A stretch of DNA of 64,000 nucleotides, from NCBI GenBank assembly GCA_934318045.1, contig CAKREY010000001.1:124001-188000 (forward strand), in the 5' to 3' direction. Positions 62,713 through 64,000 of this stretch are shown in pieces (the first letter of the stretch is position 1; every line of letters begins with the position of its first letter). This stretch comes from Coprococcus_C sp934318045 (GTDB lineage Bacteria; Bacillota; Clostridia; Lachnospirales; Lachnospiraceae). The position numbers and the translations under genes are program-made. The notes under the pieces were generated by a model. It was not told the origin of the DNA, did not search any database, and saw only the letters and a program-made list of their open reading frames with translations.

Positions 62713-62760
62713 TTATTTTACACTAAAATAGCAAAAAGTGATAGCCGGAAATTCAGATCA
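62713..62760 (+). repeat. Dispersed repeat, copy B
   Basis: Second copy of the 48-bp repeat (37 of 48 matches to 59833-59880, same strand). It lies in the WYL/MATE intergenic region upstream of the MATE promoter. Confidence 0.5.
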
Positions 62761-62778
62761 GCATCTATCTCTCCCCGC

Positions 62779-62807
62779 TTGACAAATATCCTCCCACCCG
62801 CTAGAAT
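62779..62807 (+). promoter_or_regulatory. Promoter of the MATE transporter leader
   Basis: -35 TTGACA (62779-62784) and -10 TAGAAT (62802-62807), 17 bp apart. Transcription would start near 62814, about 205 nt before the MATE ATG. Confidence 0.8.
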
Positions 62808-62813
62808 ACAGAA

Positions 62814-63020
62814 AGTGTCTGGAATCATACCGGACACGCAATCACCTACCAAAACCCTTTACGGGAGTGGATTTTTTAAGAGAATTCTTTTTTCGCCACA
62901 CAGTATATTTGCTGTGTGGCTTTTTTATGCAAGACAATTCTTCTTGCCCTGCCCGGCAGACGGGTTTGCCCTGCCCGCAGGCAGGATGATATGCACAATG
63001 ATTACACAGGAGTGAAAAAC
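62814..63020 (+). promoter_or_regulatory. Structured leader with attenuator-like hairpins before the MATE gene
   Basis: The long untranslated leader holds hairpin 1 (GTGTCTGG 62815-62822 with CCGGACAC 62830-62837, loop AATCATA). A second fold closes at 62841-62871 (CCC/GGG core) and runs directly into TTTTTT (62872-62877). A third, perfect terminator hairpin is at 62895-62920. A GC-rich stretch with repeats of TTGCCCTGCCCG follows (about 62940-62985). The order suggests transcription attenuation or a riboswitch; it matches no riboswitch consensus I know. Confidence 0.5.
62895..62926 (+). terminator. Intrinsic terminator inside the MATE leader
   Basis: GCCACACAG (62895-62903) pairs with CTGTGTGGC (62912-62920), 8-base loop, then TTTTTT. 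It lies downstream of a good promoter and about 95 nt before the MATE gene, so it would stop most transcripts unless an anti-terminator forms. Confidence 0.85.
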
Positions 63021-64000
63021 ATGAACCAGAATTTTATGAAAGAAAAGCCGATTTTACCATTGGTTATCTCGATGTCATTGCCGATGGTTATTTCCATGGC
63101 GATCAATTCCCTATACAACATCGTCGACAGCTATTTCGTGGCGAAGATCAGCGAGGATGCCATGACTGCGATCTCGCTTGTATATCCGCTGCAGAATCTG
63201 ATGACTGCGATTGCGGTTGGATTCGGTATCGCGATGAATGCAAGAATTGCATTTTGTCTTGGTGCGAAGGATCAGGAGAAAGCGGACGAGGCAGCGGTCA
63301 CAGGCATGTTCTTAAGTGTGATTCACGGAGTCATTCTGATGGTTGCCTGTATGGCCGGTATGCCGCATTTTCTGAGACTTTATACGAAGGATGAAACGAT
63401 CATCGAAATGGGACTTACCTACGCCAACCGCGTATTCGTGTTCTCGGTCATCATCATGCTTGGAATCTCGCTGGAGAAGATCTTCCAGTCAGTCGGCAGA
63501 ATGAAGGTTTCCATGTTCAGTATGATGTGCGGTTTTATCTCCAACATCGTACTCGATCCGCTGATGATCTTCGGCATCGGACCATTTCCGAAGATGGGGA
63601 TGGCGGGAGCCGCTTACGCAACCGGAATCGGACAGACGATCACATTGCTTGTCTATGTGCTATTCTGCATCTTCCGTCCGTTGCCGCTATCCTTCAAGCG
63701 TAAGAACCTGTCGTTTAACAAGGCATTGCTTGGGAATCTGTACGCCGTTGGCATTCCGGCTTCCCTGAACATGGCGCTGCCATCACTCATGATCTCCTGT
63801 CTGAACGGTATCCTGACGGCATTTTCGGAGAAATACGTCCTCGTGCTTGGGGCTTATTATAAGCTGCAGACATTTATTTACCTGTCTGCAAACGGAATCA
63901 TCCAGGGAATCCGCCCAATCATCAGCTTCAACTACGGTGCCGGCGAGAAGAAACGTGTCCGGCAGATCTTCCGGACTACACTCTGTCTGACCGCCGGTGT
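63021..64000 (+). CDS. MATE-family efflux transporter (cut by window end)
   Basis: The first 326 residues of a multidrug and toxin extrusion transporter, an inner-membrane antiporter that exports cationic drugs or metabolites. The start ILPLVISMSLPMVISMAINSLYNIVDSYFV is the classic MATE opening, and the repeat-like GIPASLNMALPSLMISCLNG lies at the start of the second half. The gene runs off the right edge. CAGGAG 8 nt upstream of ATG 63021. It is probably controlled by the structured leader and terminator upstream. Confidence 0.93.
   Translation, partial: MNQNFMKEKPILPLVISMSLPMVISMAINSLYNIVDSYFVAKISEDAMTAISLVYPLQNLMTAIAVGFGIAMNARIAFCLGAKDQEKADEAAVTGMFLSVIHGVILMVACMAGMPHFLRLYTKDETIIEMGLTYANRVFVFSVIIMLGISLEKIFQSVGRMKVSMFSMMCGFISNIVLDPLMIFGIGPFPKMGMAGAAYATGIGQTITLLVYVLFCIFRPLPLSFKRKNLSFNKALLGNLYAVGIPASLNMALPSLMISCLNGILTAFSEKYVLVLGAYYKLQTFIYLSANGIIQGIRPIISFNYGAGEKKRVRQIFRTTLCLTAG

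Noticed and set aside
62814..62930. Known riboswitch class in the MATE leader
   Set aside because: I compared it by eye with guanidine, preQ1, ZTP, fluoride, THF and c-di-GMP consensus features and found no match.
1..64000. CRISPR array or rRNA operon
   Set aside because: No evenly spaced direct repeats and no rRNA sequence were seen.

Overview
The window looks like chromosome from an anaerobic gut clostridium of the family Lachnospiraceae. The evidence is moderate GC, strong AGGAGG-type ribosome sites, HrcA/CIRCE and LexA sites of Gram-positive type, a SpoIIM-like protein beside nudF and xerD as in Bacillus, ChW-repeat exported proteins, a cellobiose phosphorylase and a Clostridia-style type IV pilus operon. 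The species cannot be fixed from this sequence alone.

Layout. 1-14.05 kb (minus) is a type IV pilus operon. In transcription order it has a giant pilin-like protein with GLUG repeats, a PilX-like protein, two pseudopilins, prepilin peptidase, PilC, a PilM-PilN fusion, PilO and the start of PilB. 14.2-16.6 kb (minus) holds azlD, azlC and a fused shikimate dehydrogenase/shikimate kinase. 16.8-21.2 kb (plus) is three tandem paralogous lipoproteins. Then come rpsO, a ChW-repeat/transglutaminase exported protein, aroC, and a four-gene O-acylation cluster made of two MBOAT plus SGNH/DHHW pairs (24.6-30 kb). 30-35.7 kb (minus) is housekeeping: xerD, a SpoIIM-like gene, nudF, rny, recX and recA, with a clear SOS-controlled recA promoter. 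35.9-40.2 kb has an AraC regulator, cellobiose phosphorylase, a 39-residue protein and a CIRCE-controlled hsp20.

40.2-62.6 kb is accessory. It holds a DUF4132 giant protein, an AbiE-like nucleotidyltransferase pair, an ADP-ribosylglycohydrolase, a flavin-type oxidase-like protein and a CpXC protein. A tight minus-strand run follows: methyltransferase, PLD-helicase, small membrane protein, KAP ATPase, DUF262/DUF1524 protein and a HEPN protein. That run ends in an odd tRNA-like element whose anticodon arm is replaced by a 16-bp hairpin and whose 5' end overlaps the HEPN reading frame. After a SprT-like protein, a serine-rich membrane protein and a deformylase-like protein comes an Abi_2-type HEPN gene. 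It has its own promoter, a short structured RNA and, further upstream, a tRNA-like fragment. The window closes with a WYL regulator and a MATE transporter with a long structured leader, cut by the window end.

The best candidate for an undescribed system is the 50.2-54.9 kb set (membrane protein, KAP ATPase, DUF262 nuclease, HEPN protein, tRNA-like RNA). The Abi_2 locus at 60.4-61.6 kb is a second HEPN gene coupled to structured RNA. The link between RNA and protein in both loci is inferred from position and fold only.
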